Shown in pieces: positions 43,381-51,791 of a DNA stretch of 64,000 bases. The DNA comes from VXNF01 sp964291305 (lineage in GTDB: Bacteria; Actinomycetota; Acidimicrobiia; Acidimicrobiales; CATQHL01), in the NCBI GenBank assembly GCA_964291305.2, contig OZ219783.1:1302001-1366000 (forward strand), given 5' to 3'. Position 1 is the stretch's first letter. Each line of letters begins with the position of its first letter. Both the position numbers and the translations under genes were made by a program. The notes under the pieces are model-generated. The model searched no databases and was not told the DNA's origin. It saw nothing but the letters and a program-made list of their open reading frames with translations.

Positions 43381-43429
43381 GAAGCGAATCTACCACTGGC
43401 CGAGGCAGGGAGATCGGATCACAGAAGAG

Positions 43430-44038
43430 CTAGACAACCACCTCAAGCGCGTCCGGCTCCACCCGAACTGTGATGGTGCGGGCTCGCCCGACGCGGACGC
43501 CGTCTAGCCACACCGGTACAGGGCGGTCAAAGCTGGTGCTGAATGCGGTGAGACGGGTGATGCTGATCTGCGGGTGTGGGATATGGCTGCCCGAGGGCAG
43601 ACGCCGCCACGCTGCCAACCTCTGGCGAAAGGTGAGATCGGCATCGCTTATGTCCAACAGTCCATCGCCGGGGTGCGCTCGGGGTGCCAGGTTCCAGTGC
43701 CCCAGGAAGGCGGCGTTCATGATGGCTAGCACGCGACCCGTCAACCAACTATGCCGGGCCACAAGATGTGCTGTGAACCAGTAGATCCGTCCGTCAAGCA
43801 GCACTGAGGCCAGATCGCAGGTCAGGATCGAGCCGCTCTTGTCCATCCGGGACATCTCAACGCCGCCCCCCAGAGTGCGACAGAGATCACCGCCGGTGAG
43901 GCCCAAGACAGGCGGTGCTTCACCGCGCCGCCGCGCCTGCTCGACGAGCTGGCGGGCTTCAGCGTCGCAGCTCACGATGACACCGTCGGCGGGCAGTTTC
44001 CCGGTACTCCCCCAGTCTCGGCCGCGCCGAATACCCAA
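43430..44038 (-). CDS. Diacylglycerol-kinase-related (YegS-like C-terminal) protein
   Basis: A 202-residue protein from a TTG start with no ATG/GTG upstream before a stop. Its middle and C-terminus (AHPGDGLLDISDADLTFRQRL and PVPVWLDGVRVG) match the C-terminal domain of YegS/DagK lipid kinases, including the PGDGLLD motif. The N-terminal ATP-binding domain expected in a true kinase is missing; instead there is a short region with LTGGDLCRTLGG. It could be a stand-alone accessory or a degraded kinase, so the function is uncertain. It lies 43 nt downstream of helY on the same strand. Confidence 0.6.
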   Translation of the reverse strand: MGIRRGRDWGSTGKLPADGVIVSCDAEARQLVEQARRRGEAPPVLGLTGGDLCRTLGGGVEMSRMDKSGSILTCDLASVLLDGRIYWFTAHLVARHSWLTGRVLAIMNAAFLGHWNLAPRAHPGDGLLDISDADLTFRQRLAAWRRLPSGSHIPHPQISITRLTAFSTSFDRPVPVWLDGVRVGRARTITVRVEPDALEVVV

Positions 44039-44080
44039 CCTGTTCGATCCAGTTCTACTAGGCGCCTGGATTGCCGACGT

Positions 44081-46237
44081 TCAGCCGGCGGAATCCAGCA
44101 CCGAGGCCGACACCACGCCCCGGAACATGGACTTCGCCACTGCGGAAGCGGTTGCTGTAGTGGCCGGATCCGGCGCCACTCTTTCCACTTGTCGTGCCAG
44201 ATCGCACACCAGCTTCACATTTCGGACGAAGTCTCCCGGCGTGGTGTGATCGTCGAGCACACGCGCCAACGGGACTCCCGCGGTCCAGCCGTAGGCGGCG
44301 GTGGCGAATCCCCCATCGGGTGGTCGAGTACGGGGTCGCCCAAGGCAAGCTGCCTCGGTTGCAGCTAGCGACTCGTGCAACTCGCTTAAGCGAGCCCAGC
44401 GCCGCCGCAGCGCCGCGGTTGGCCAGCGAGGTTCGATTGGCACATCACCGCCTCGCGGCTCGTAGGTGCAGCATGCCAACATTGCGGCGAACGAGGGCTG
44501 GTCAAGCCCATCTAGGTGGCCACCGGTGACGGCCTCGGCGATCAATAGGTCGCTCTCATGGTAAATGCCGCCAAGCAGCTTGCCGCTGTCAGCGAGCGTC
44601 CAGCCTTCTAGGTGGCCGCGCCGGCGCAGCACCTCGGTGAGTTCGTCAAACTCATTGGCCAGCGTTTCTTTCTTGCTTTTGAGCTTGGAGCGGAGATCTT
44701 CCACTTTGCGGGCGGTGCGGCGCATCCGCCGTTGAGCTTCCTCGCTGCCCCGCCGACGGGCCGCGGAGTTGAGTTCAGCAAGTGAGCGACGCCCCTCCTG
44801 CAGTTGCTGTTCCAAAATGACCACTTCACGGTCGGCTTGGTACTGAGCCAGGGATCGTCCCAACACGCTGCGGGCCTCTTCGGGTGACAGCCGAGCGATG
44901 AGGTTGACGACCATGTTGTAGCTAGGACGAAAGGCCGAGACCAGGGTGAATGTCCGGTTGCTGACCAGGCCGGCGACATCACCAAAGCGCAACCGGGGAT
45001 TCCAGAGCACCACGGCGTAGCCATGATCGTCGATTCCCCGGCGACCTGCCCGCCCGGTGAGCTGGGTGTAGGTCAGGGGCGTGAGCAACTCGTGACCCTC
45101 ACCAGTGAACTTGGTAAGCCGCTCTATCACCACCGTCCTCGCCGGCATATTGATACCAAGCGACAGCGTCTCAGTGGCAAAAACCACCTTGATAAGCCCG
45201 CGACGAAAGCACGCCTCGGTGGCCTCCTTGAACGGGGGCAGCAAGCCAGCGTGGTGCGCGGCTACACCGCCCAAGATCTGTGATAACCAGGTCTCATAGC
45301 CCACAGCTCGTCGATCATTACCTCCCAGCGAGGCCACATAGGGCTCGACGGTCTGGCTGATTCGGCGACGTTCTGCAGGGGTGGTCAGATCTAGACCCGT
45401 CCGGGCGATCAGCCTGGCCGCGTCGTCGCAGCCGGCCCGGCTGAAGATGAAGTAAATGGCGGGCAGCATCCCCCGGTGGGCCAGGGCCTGTACCACAGCC
45501 AGTCGATCTGGTGCCCGCCAGCGTCTTCGGGTACTTCCTCGGCGCCGCCGCCGAGTTCGATCCTGCTGTTCTCCGACGGGGTTTGGGCGCTCGCCCACAA
45601 AGACTGGGAGGAATCGCAGGTTCGACCGTTCGTTGTCCCCGAAGCACAACAAACTGTCCAAGCTAACCGGCCGGCGTGTCTCGCTGACAGCGCGCACTGA
45701 ACCTCGTAACTCGCTCATCCAGGAGCGGATCTCGCTGAAATTGGAAACCGTGGCCGAAAGGCACACAAAACGCACATTCGGTGGGGCGTGAATGATCACC
45801 TCCTCCCAGACCGGTCCCCGGTAGGGGTCCTGCAGATAATGGACCTCGTCAAGGATGACCCAGCCCAGCTGGTGCAACTCAGGTGAATCTGCATAGATCA
45901 TGTTGCGCAGTACCTCGGTGGTCATAACGACCACCGGCGCAGAGGGGTTGATGGCGTTATCGCCGGTCAGCAAACCCACGAGCTGTGGGCCGTGCTCAGC
46001 TACTAAGTCGCTGTACTTCTGATTTGATAGCGCCTTGATTGGAGCTGTGTAGAAGACTCGCCGGCCACTAGCTAGTGCTACCCGCACGGCGTGTTCGGCT
46101 ACGACCGTTTTGCCGGCACCAGTGGGCGCGGCAACCAGTACTGAGGCGCCACCGTCGATGGCCTCGATGGCCTCGAGTTGGAAGCGGTCCAATTCAAACC
46201 GGTAGCTCCGTGAAGCAGTATTGGCAAAAGCGCTCAT
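44081..46237 (-). CDS. helY: SKI2/Mtr4-like DEVH-box RNA helicase (HelY)
   Basis: A 718-residue superfamily-2 helicase. Motif I is AAPTGAGKT, motif II DEVH (VILDEVHYL), motif III SAT and motif VI QLTGRAGRRGID. The C-terminal third is a coiled-coil and DSHCT-like region. HelY is the bacterial relative of Ski2/Mtr4 helicases and is found beside tatAC in the actinobacterial proteasome locus. It overlaps tatC by an ATGA. It presumably acts in RNA turnover, but the bacterial role is not well established. Confidence 0.93.
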   Translation of the reverse strand: MSAFANTASRSYRFELDRFQLEAIEAIDGGASVLVAAPTGAGKTVVAEHAVRVALASGRRVFYTAPIKALSNQKYSDLVAEHGPQLVGLLTGDNAINPSAPVVVMTTEVLRNMIYADSPELHQLGWVILDEVHYLQDPYRGPVWEEVIIHAPPNVRFVCLSATVSNFSEIRSWMSELRGSVRAVSETRRPVSLDSLLCFGDNERSNLRFLPVFVGERPNPVGEQQDRTRRRRRGSTRRRWRAPDRLAVVQALAHRGMLPAIYFIFSRAGCDDAARLIARTGLDLTTPAERRRISQTVEPYVASLGGNDRRAVGYETWLSQILGGVAAHHAGLLPPFKEATEACFRRGLIKVVFATETLSLGINMPARTVVIERLTKFTGEGHELLTPLTYTQLTGRAGRRGIDDHGYAVVLWNPRLRFGDVAGLVSNRTFTLVSAFRPSYNMVVNLIARLSPEEARSVLGRSLAQYQADREVVILEQQLQEGRRSLAELNSAARRRGSEEAQRRMRRTARKVEDLRSKLKSKKETLANEFDELTEVLRRRGHLEGWTLADSGKLLGGIYHESDLLIAEAVTGGHLDGLDQPSFAAMLACCTYEPRGGDVPIEPRWPTAALRRRWARLSELHESLAATEAACLGRPRTRPPDGGFATAAYGWTAGVPLARVLDDHTTPGDFVRNVKLVCDLARQVERVAPDPATTATASAVAKSMFRGVVSASVLDSAG

Positions 46238-47070
46238 GGCGCCTCACTCGAGGAGTCCTCAATGGACGCTGCTTCCAGCTCTGCGGCCTCGGCCCGATCT
46301 CGTCGCCGCTGACGCAGGACGCCAAACAGAATCGACAGCTCGTAGAACGCGTACATCGGCCCAGAGAGGATGAGCAACGTGAACGGATCCCCAGTCGGGG
46401 TGATCACAGCCCCCACTACGACTATCCCTACTATCGCCCACGGGCGGATGCGCTGCAGTGTCTTTGTGGGAATGATGCCAGCGACTTGGCCGAACATAAG
46501 AATGATCGGGAACTCGAACCCCAGCCCGAAGGCGAGCGCCATCTTCACGACGAACGATAGGTAGCGGCGCGGTGAAAAGAAGCTGACCAAGTCGTCGCCA
46601 CCGAGTTCGGCTAGGAAGCCCAAGGCGCGGGGAATCGTCCAGAACGCCAGAGTGATTCCGCCGGCAAACAGCAGTGTGGTCAGTACGACAAAGGCTGCGG
46701 TGTGGCGCCGCTCACGCGGAAAGAGACCTGGGGTTATAAAGCGCCAGGCCTGCCACAGGAGTACTGGCATGGCCAGCGCAACACCGCCGTAGCCGGCAAT
46801 GCTAACCCGCACCGAGAAGGGTTCAAGCGGGTCGATCACTAGCAGCCGGCAGTTACCGGATGAGTCCAACCCGGCGGCGTCGGGCTGCACGACATCGCAG
46901 TAGGGAGCTACTAGAAAATCCAGAATCTGCGGATAAAGCACCCAACAGGCCACGAACCCGCAGGCGACGGTGAGCAGAGAGATGATGAGCCGGCGCCGCA
47001 GCTCTGCCAGATGGCCGACGAGGGTCATCCGCCCGCCGGTGGGCGTTCCGACAGGCTTAGCCTCGCTCAT
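46234..47070 (-). CDS. tatC: Twin-arginine translocase subunit TatC
   Basis: A 278-residue protein with six membrane helices. The N-terminal MTLVGHLAELRRRLI motif, RYLSFVVKMALAFGLGFEFP and the conserved Pro/Glu residues of the TatC receptor site are present. TatC binds twin-arginine signal peptides and recruits TatA to export folded proteins. It overlaps both tatA and helY by 4 nt. The C-terminus has an acidic cytoplasmic tail of about 30 residues. Confidence 0.96.
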   Translation of the reverse strand: MSEAKPVGTPTGGRMTLVGHLAELRRRLIISLLTVACGFVACWVLYPQILDFLVAPYCDVVQPDAAGLDSSGNCRLLVIDPLEPFSVRVSIAGYGGVALAMPVLLWQAWRFITPGLFPRERRHTAAFVVLTTLLFAGGITLAFWTIPRALGFLAELGGDDLVSFFSPRRYLSFVVKMALAFGLGFEFPIILMFGQVAGIIPTKTLQRIRPWAIVGIVVVGAVITPTGDPFTLLILSGPMYAFYELSILFGVLRQRRRDRAEAAELEAASIEDSSSEAP

Positions 47071-47489
47071 TGAGCGGAACGCTGTTCAGACTCGGTTTCG
47101 GTTTCGGGGGCGGCGACTGCTCCGCTTGGCTCGGCGGTAGGTTCAGAGATGTCTGGTTCAGCGACATCAGTAGGTGTGCTGTGGCCAGCTTCGGGCTCGT
47201 TATCTGACTGGGCGGTTTCTGACGGACTATCCGACTGGTCGGCTATAGAAGTAGTAGTCCGACTAGCGCTTTGAATGGGCTGAGATAGGCGGCCCCGCTC
47301 ACGTGCAATGGCTTCTAGCGGTGCATCAGCGGCTGCTTGCATTTCTTGCTGGAATCGACCTATCACATCTCGGGTTTTGGCCAAGAAACGCCCAAGGGTG
47401 CGCGCAGTTGCCGGCAGTCGGCTCGGACCGAGGACTACCAGGGCGATAACGAGGATCAGTAAGACCTCACCTGGTCCAACATTTAGCAC
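47067..47489 (-). CDS. tatA: Twin-arginine translocase subunit TatA/TatB family
   Basis: A 140-residue protein starting at a GTG at 47489. It has one N-terminal membrane helix with the glycine/phenylalanine-region GPGEVLLILVIALVVLGP, an amphipathic helix (RTLGRFLAKTRDVI) and a long Ser/Glu/Pro-rich disordered tail. TatA and TatB cannot be distinguished by eye; the length is closer to TatB-type proteins. It overlaps tatC by 4 nt. Confidence 0.9.
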   Translation of the reverse strand: MLNVGPGEVLLILVIALVVLGPSRLPATARTLGRFLAKTRDVIGRFQQEMQAAADAPLEAIARERGRLSQPIQSASRTTTSIADQSDSPSETAQSDNEPEAGHSTPTDVAEPDISEPTAEPSGAVAAPETETESEQRSAQ

Positions 47490-47507
47490 TCTGCCAGCTT
47501 ATCTGGG

Positions 47508-47688
47508 GTCGCGATTGGCCTGTAGAGGGCAGAATGTCCCATAGTCTGCAAACTGGGGCTGCCAGCAAGTAACTAGATGTCGCGATTGGCCCTTTAGAGG
47601 GCAGAATGTCCCATAGTCTGCAAACTGGGGCTGCCAGCAAGTAACTAGATGTCGCGATTGGCCCTTTAGAGGGCAGAATGTCCCATAG
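47508..47688. repeat. Tandem repeat, 71-72 bp unit, about 2.5 copies
   Basis: Units start with GTCGCGATTGGCC at 47508, 47579 and 47651; periods are 71 and 72 bp. The first unit differs by one missing base and a small change (GCCTGTAG versus GCCCTTTAG), and the third stops just before the GDPD start. The second and third units contain GCCCT-TTAG-AGGGC, a small hairpin. It fills the whole gap between tatA and the GDPD gene. No gene is supported inside it. Confidence 0.95.
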
Positions 47689-48413
47689 TGCCGCGTCTTG
47701 CCGCTCTTGTCTCGCGTCCCATTGGATTTGCCCACCGAGGTGGGATGGCACACGCTCCTGAGAACAGTCTCGCCGCATTCGAGTTGGCATTGGCGTTAGG
47801 TGCCACAGGACTCGAGAGCGATGCTCGAATCACCGCCGATGGCGAGGTCGTGCTGCACCACGACAGCCGTTTCCGTCCCGCCTTACCCCGGCTGAGAACT
47901 CGTAAGGTGAGAGCGGCCGAGCGCAGCGATATGCCGGCTTCCGTGCTAACGCCGGCTGAACTCTACGCAGCTTGCGGCACGAAGTTTGAGTTTTCAGTAG
48001 ATATCAAGGATCCCGACGCCGCGCCGGGAGTAGTGGCCGCAGCGCGTCGCGCCGGGGCAGAAAGCCCAAGGCGACTCTGGCTCTGCTCGGGCTCACTACA
48101 GCTGCTGGAGCAGTGGCGGGAACGCTGGGAGGACGTGAAGCTTGTGCTTTCGATCCGGCGGCGGAGCATGGAGTTCGGCGCTGAGCAGCTTGCGGCTCAA
48201 CTCTCAAGGCAGAAAATCAACGCGGTGAATATGCCCTATGCCGACTGGACCGGCGGGACTGCAGCCTTGTTTCATCGCTTTGGGGTCTTAGCCTTCGGCT
48301 GGGATGCCCAGCACGATCGCACGCTCGGAGAATTACTCGACTCTGGGCTGGACGGCATCTACAGCGACCACGTAGACCGGATGATGCGTGCCATCGCCCA
48401 GTACTACGGCTAA
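47688..48413 (+). CDS. Glycerophosphodiester phosphodiesterase
   Basis: A 241-residue GDPD-family TIM barrel. The active-site residues are in IGFAHRGGMAHAPENSLAAF (HRG and the PEN glutamate) and LESDARITADGEVVLHHDS. It hydrolyses glycerophosphodiesters to glycerol-3-phosphate and an alcohol. No signal peptide is visible, so it is likely cytosolic. The GTG start at 47688 has no good ribosome site and abuts the last tandem-repeat unit. It is the only plus-strand gene inside the proteasome/Tat locus, and it separates tatA from lepB. Confidence 0.9.
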   Translation: MPRLAALVSRPIGFAHRGGMAHAPENSLAAFELALALGATGLESDARITADGEVVLHHDSRFRPALPRLRTRKVRAAERSDMPASVLTPAELYAACGTKFEFSVDIKDPDAAPGVVAAARRAGAESPRRLWLCSGSLQLLEQWRERWEDVKLVLSIRRRSMEFGAEQLAAQLSRQKINAVNMPYADWTGGTAALFHRFGVLAFGWDAQHDRTLGELLDSGLDGIYSDHVDRMMRAIAQYYG

Positions 48414-48438
48414 ACCGCCAGAGAAGCTGGGCAGCTAC

Positions 48439-49767
48439 TCAGAGTCGACGCAGGTCGCTAACTGGCCAGAATTGTAAGGCCGCGTTGCCAATGAGATCGC
48501 CGCGTGGGACGGGGCCAAAGTTGCGGCTGTCGAAAGACACGTTGCGGTTGTCGCCAAGCACGAAAATGTGGTCCTCAGGCACAGTGCAGGCCTGGTCAGT
48601 GGCAAATCCTTCGGTTGGGTCACAGTTGGGTATCGCCGATCGCACGTAGGTGCCGGTACCAGCGACCAGGTAGGGCTCCACAAGCCAGTCTTCGCCGATC
48701 TTCACTAGACCCTCGTCGAAGTACACCGTCTCACCCTCAAACGCTACGACCCGTTTTACGAGATCTCCGTCAGGACGCTTGAAAACTATGATGTCGCCCC
48801 GCGAGGGATTGTCGGTCAGCTTGTTAACCAGGATTCGGTCTCCTGGCGACAACGTCGGTTGCATTGAGCCAGACTCGACATGGAAGGCGTGGACAACGAA
48901 CGAGCGGATCAGCAGAGAAAGCAGGATTGCAAGAGCCACCGTTACACCCCAGCCGATAGCAGTGCGCCAGGGGTTACGCGACTCTTCTAACTCTTCGTCG
49001 AATTCGTCTGCGTAGTCCTCGTCCGGTTCTTCGCCGTGGCGAGTGTTTGCAGGCTCGAGGGTGCGCTCACGGGCACGGAACCGGGCAGTCAGGGTTGGGG
49101 TAGAGGTAGCAGCCGGTTGTGACGGTCCGAGCATCGGGTCGACGTAGTGACCCCTCGGGCTACCCGAAGGTTGAGTGGTCCTATCGCGCGGGGGCGGAGT
49201 GGCAGGCGGCACGGCTTCTTGGCGGGGAACCGCCGGCCGTGGGCGAGACTTGGGCCGCGGCCTTGGGGCTGCCGGCTTGGTTGGGGGTGTTGCCTCAGGC
49301 GGTGCGGGCGCCGGAAGTGGTGGAGCTGCCGGAGTCCCCGACGGCGGAGTTGGGGTTGTGGTCTCAGGGGCCTCTATCGGCAGCGATTCCTGTGGATCCG
49401 GCGCCGCGGCAGGTTCTTCAACTGCCTCAGAGGGCTCTTCGAGGTCTAACGAGAGTAACTCGTCTAGCAGGCCCGGCGGCGGTGCAACTGGGGTATCTAG
49501 ACGAGCGCGAGCATCAGGCCGGGACGGGACTGCGGTGCTTGGCGGAGGCTCTGTTTGGGCTGTCGGCATCGTAAGCGCTCCCACAGCACCGCCGGACTCG
49601 GGTTCGGATGGGATTTCGCCAGATTCAAGCTTGGTCGGCGGAGTGCTTTCCGCCTCGGGACCTGCGGGCATCGGCCGACTGGTGAGTTGATCCAGGATTT
49701 GATCTACCCATGCCGGATCCGACGGATCGAATTCACCCGCGGGCTTCCCTGGCGGTTCTTGGCTCAT
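48439..49767 (-). CDS. lepB: Signal peptidase I with long Pro-rich N-terminal extension
   Basis: A 442-residue protein. The C-terminal 160 residues are a normal type I signal peptidase: one membrane helix (about residues 268-292), the catalytic serine in VESGSMQPTL, the catalytic lysine in VKRVVAFEG and the conserved LGDNRNVSFDSR. The first 260 residues are low-complexity, rich in Pro, Ala, Ser, Glu and Thr, and predicted cytoplasmic. Most bacterial SPases lack such a region. It cleaves signal peptides from exported proteins, and its Tat neighbourhood fits that. The extension's role is unknown. Confidence 0.93.
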   Translation of the reverse strand: MSQEPPGKPAGEFDPSDPAWVDQILDQLTSRPMPAGPEAESTPPTKLESGEIPSEPESGGAVGALTMPTAQTEPPPSTAVPSRPDARARLDTPVAPPPGLLDELLSLDLEEPSEAVEEPAAAPDPQESLPIEAPETTTPTPPSGTPAAPPLPAPAPPEATPPTKPAAPRPRPKSRPRPAVPRQEAVPPATPPPRDRTTQPSGSPRGHYVDPMLGPSQPAATSTPTLTARFRARERTLEPANTRHGEEPDEDYADEFDEELEESRNPWRTAIGWGVTVALAILLSLLIRSFVVHAFHVESGSMQPTLSPGDRILVNKLTDNPSRGDIIVFKRPDGDLVKRVVAFEGETVYFDEGLVKIGEDWLVEPYLVAGTGTYVRSAIPNCDPTEGFATDQACTVPEDHIFVLGDNRNVSFDSRNFGPVPRGDLIGNAALQFWPVSDLRRL

Positions 49768-49807
49768 TAACTATTCACCGTAACCGACCAGACTGTCTAC
49801 CCTGCGG

Positions 49808-51769
49808 TTATTCGCCGTAGCGCTCCAGAATTCTCTCTGCAGCAGTTCTGGCCACGTCAGAAGGCACCCCCTCGCTGGCAGTAACCCGGGCCGCTGGTCC
49901 CAGACGCAGCAGCAATCGCTCCAGCCAAGCGATTCCGCCGACGGAAAGGCGGACTCGGCAAATTCGACCCTCCCAAGTGACCTGGGTAACCGGATAGTAG
50001 TCAAGCGCCCACTGGGCGTTCTCCTCAAGCGTCAACTCCACCCAAGGAGACCCCTCCGGAGGACTCCAGACGGTGGCCGCGACTGGTTCAGGTGGCGGGT
50101 CGAACGACTCTTCCAGCAACTCCACCGATGTGACCCGGTCCACCCGGAAGGTCCGCCTCTGATCGCTGAGCCGGCAGTAGGCCCGCACGTACCAGGCGCC
50201 TTCGTGGGCAAATGTTCGATACGGCTCGATTACGCGCTCGGTGATGGCGTCGCGGTCATAGCTGTAATACCGAATGGCCGCCGGACGGTGGCTACGACAT
50301 GCTTCTTGTAGGACCGGTAGCGCCTCGGTGGTTGCGTCTCCGAGGCGAATCTCAAGAGTTTCTCGGGGGTTCACCCCTAGTGCGGCGGCGAGCTTGACGA
50401 GTCCCCGCTCTAGGGCACTATCGCCGGTGAGGTCAAGCATCCCGGTTGCTGCGGCTAAGAGGGCAACGGCCTGAGGCGGGGTCAGGCGCAGCGGTCGGCG
50501 GAAGTAGTCAGCGAAACTGATCTGCACCCAGCCGTCGTTCACTTCCACCTCGATGAGAGCATCGGGCGTGTAGGGCGGAACCCCGACCATGAACACCACC
50601 CGTTGCAGGTCGTCGAGCAGTCCTTCAGGGGGATAGTCAAATCGTTCGGTGATCTCAGCGAGACTCGCCCCGCCCCGTTCGGCCACCCACGGAATTAGCT
50701 GTAACAGCCGACGCATGCGTTCGGAAGAGGTCAACCTGCCGGGCCGATCCTCAGTAGCCGCCGGCGGGGCTGGAGCGGGCTCTGGCGGGGCAACCTGACT
50801 GTGGCTAAGGGGCTCTCGCGGAGCTACCTCTTCTGAGTGTCCGGCAGCAGCGCATGCACGGATCCGCTCTAGCAGCTTGGCTCGCAACTCCGCGGGCGCT
50901 ATTAGTTCAGCGTGGTCTAGTAGACCAAGTACAAAGTCCACCAGGGCTTCGGCGTTAGACACTGATAACTCCAACAACAGTGACCTGTCGGAGTGTCGCT
51001 GGTAGGGGATCTCCTCCCCTACTTGCCCCAGCACCCAGTCCGCCACATCTGCATCCACCTGGATCTGAGCGACCGCTACTTCGTTCCCGATCTCCCATGC
51101 CGGCCGCTCGAGACTTGCCGATGTCTCTGGCCGCCGCTCGAAAGCCTGCTTAGGGCCTACGACCACCTCGGCAATGCGGTCGAGGCGAAAGTGTCGCCAG
51201 GCGGCTCGAGCTTGGTCGTGGCCGCCCAGGTACCAGTGGCCACGGGTGAAGTACAAGCGCACTGGTTCAACCGAGCGCGGCTCGCCGCGATATTTGAATG
51301 AGACCAAACTGCGGTCACAAATTGCCCGGAAGAGGGCAGCCAGGTTCTCGTTGAAGGGGATCACCGCCATTTCCAGTGCCTGATCACCTTCGGAGGGTCG
51401 CCCGCCCAGCGCCCAGAAGGCCGACTCCACCGAGGTGCCCTCCAGACGCACTGTCCGGGCTGCTAGGTGCAGCGCGGCTCGCTCATCAGGGGCTAAATCC
51501 ACATCATCGAGGTAGTAGTCGCGGGGATGGATGCGGTACCCCTCCACTGGCGGATCGGTTCCAGGCACCTGACCACTGGTCAGCGGAATACCCATCTGCC
51601 GGAGATCACTCTTGTCCCGCTCGAACGTGCGTCGGAATGCTTCTTTCCCGCTGGCGTAGCCGGCTACTTTGGCATGAATCTCTGCAGCCGGTAACAGTCG
51701 CTCAGTAGCTAGTAGTGCTGCGGCTAGGTTTAGGAGCCGTTCCAGCTTGGCGTCAGCTGAGGTGCTCAC
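49808..51769 (-). CDS. pafBC: Fused PafB-PafC WYL-domain transcription regulator
   Basis: A 653-residue protein with two copies of the HTH-WYL layout. The N-terminal half has an HTH (residues about 1-65) and a WYL domain with the RGHWYLGGHDQARAAWRHFRLDR segment. After a linker around residue 350 the C-terminal half repeats HTH-like and WYL (HEGAWYVRAYCRLSDQRRTFR). In mycobacteria PafB and PafC are separate proteins that form a heterodimer activating LexA-independent DNA damage genes. Here the order after pafA is conserved, but the two are one polypeptide. It starts at a GTG. Confidence 0.92.
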   Translation of the reverse strand: MSTSADAKLERLLNLAAALLATERLLPAAEIHAKVAGYASGKEAFRRTFERDKSDLRQMGIPLTSGQVPGTDPPVEGYRIHPRDYYLDDVDLAPDERAALHLAARTVRLEGTSVESAFWALGGRPSEGDQALEMAVIPFNENLAALFRAICDRSLVSFKYRGEPRSVEPVRLYFTRGHWYLGGHDQARAAWRHFRLDRIAEVVVGPKQAFERRPETSASLERPAWEIGNEVAVAQIQVDADVADWVLGQVGEEIPYQRHSDRSLLLELSVSNAEALVDFVLGLLDHAELIAPAELRAKLLERIRACAAAGHSEEVAPREPLSHSQVAPPEPAPAPPAATEDRPGRLTSSERMRRLLQLIPWVAERGGASLAEITERFDYPPEGLLDDLQRVVFMVGVPPYTPDALIEVEVNDGWVQISFADYFRRPLRLTPPQAVALLAAATGMLDLTGDSALERGLVKLAAALGVNPRETLEIRLGDATTEALPVLQEACRSHRPAAIRYYSYDRDAITERVIEPYRTFAHEGAWYVRAYCRLSDQRRTFRVDRVTSVELLEESFDPPPEPVAATVWSPPEGSPWVELTLEENAQWALDYYPVTQVTWEGRICRVRLSVGGIAWLERLLLRLGPAARVTASEGVPSDVARTAAERILERYGE

Positions 51770-51791
51770 CGGAGTACTTCCCGGTGGTCGT

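Noticed and set aside
47508..47688. Tandem repeat as a CRISPR array
   Set aside because: The units are directly adjacent without unique spacers, the period is too long and no cas genes are present.
47467..47790. Minus-strand frames across the tandem repeat giving a repeated peptide
   Set aside because: The repetition comes from the DNA repeat. There is no start signal, domain or matching neighbour, so it is treated as non-coding.
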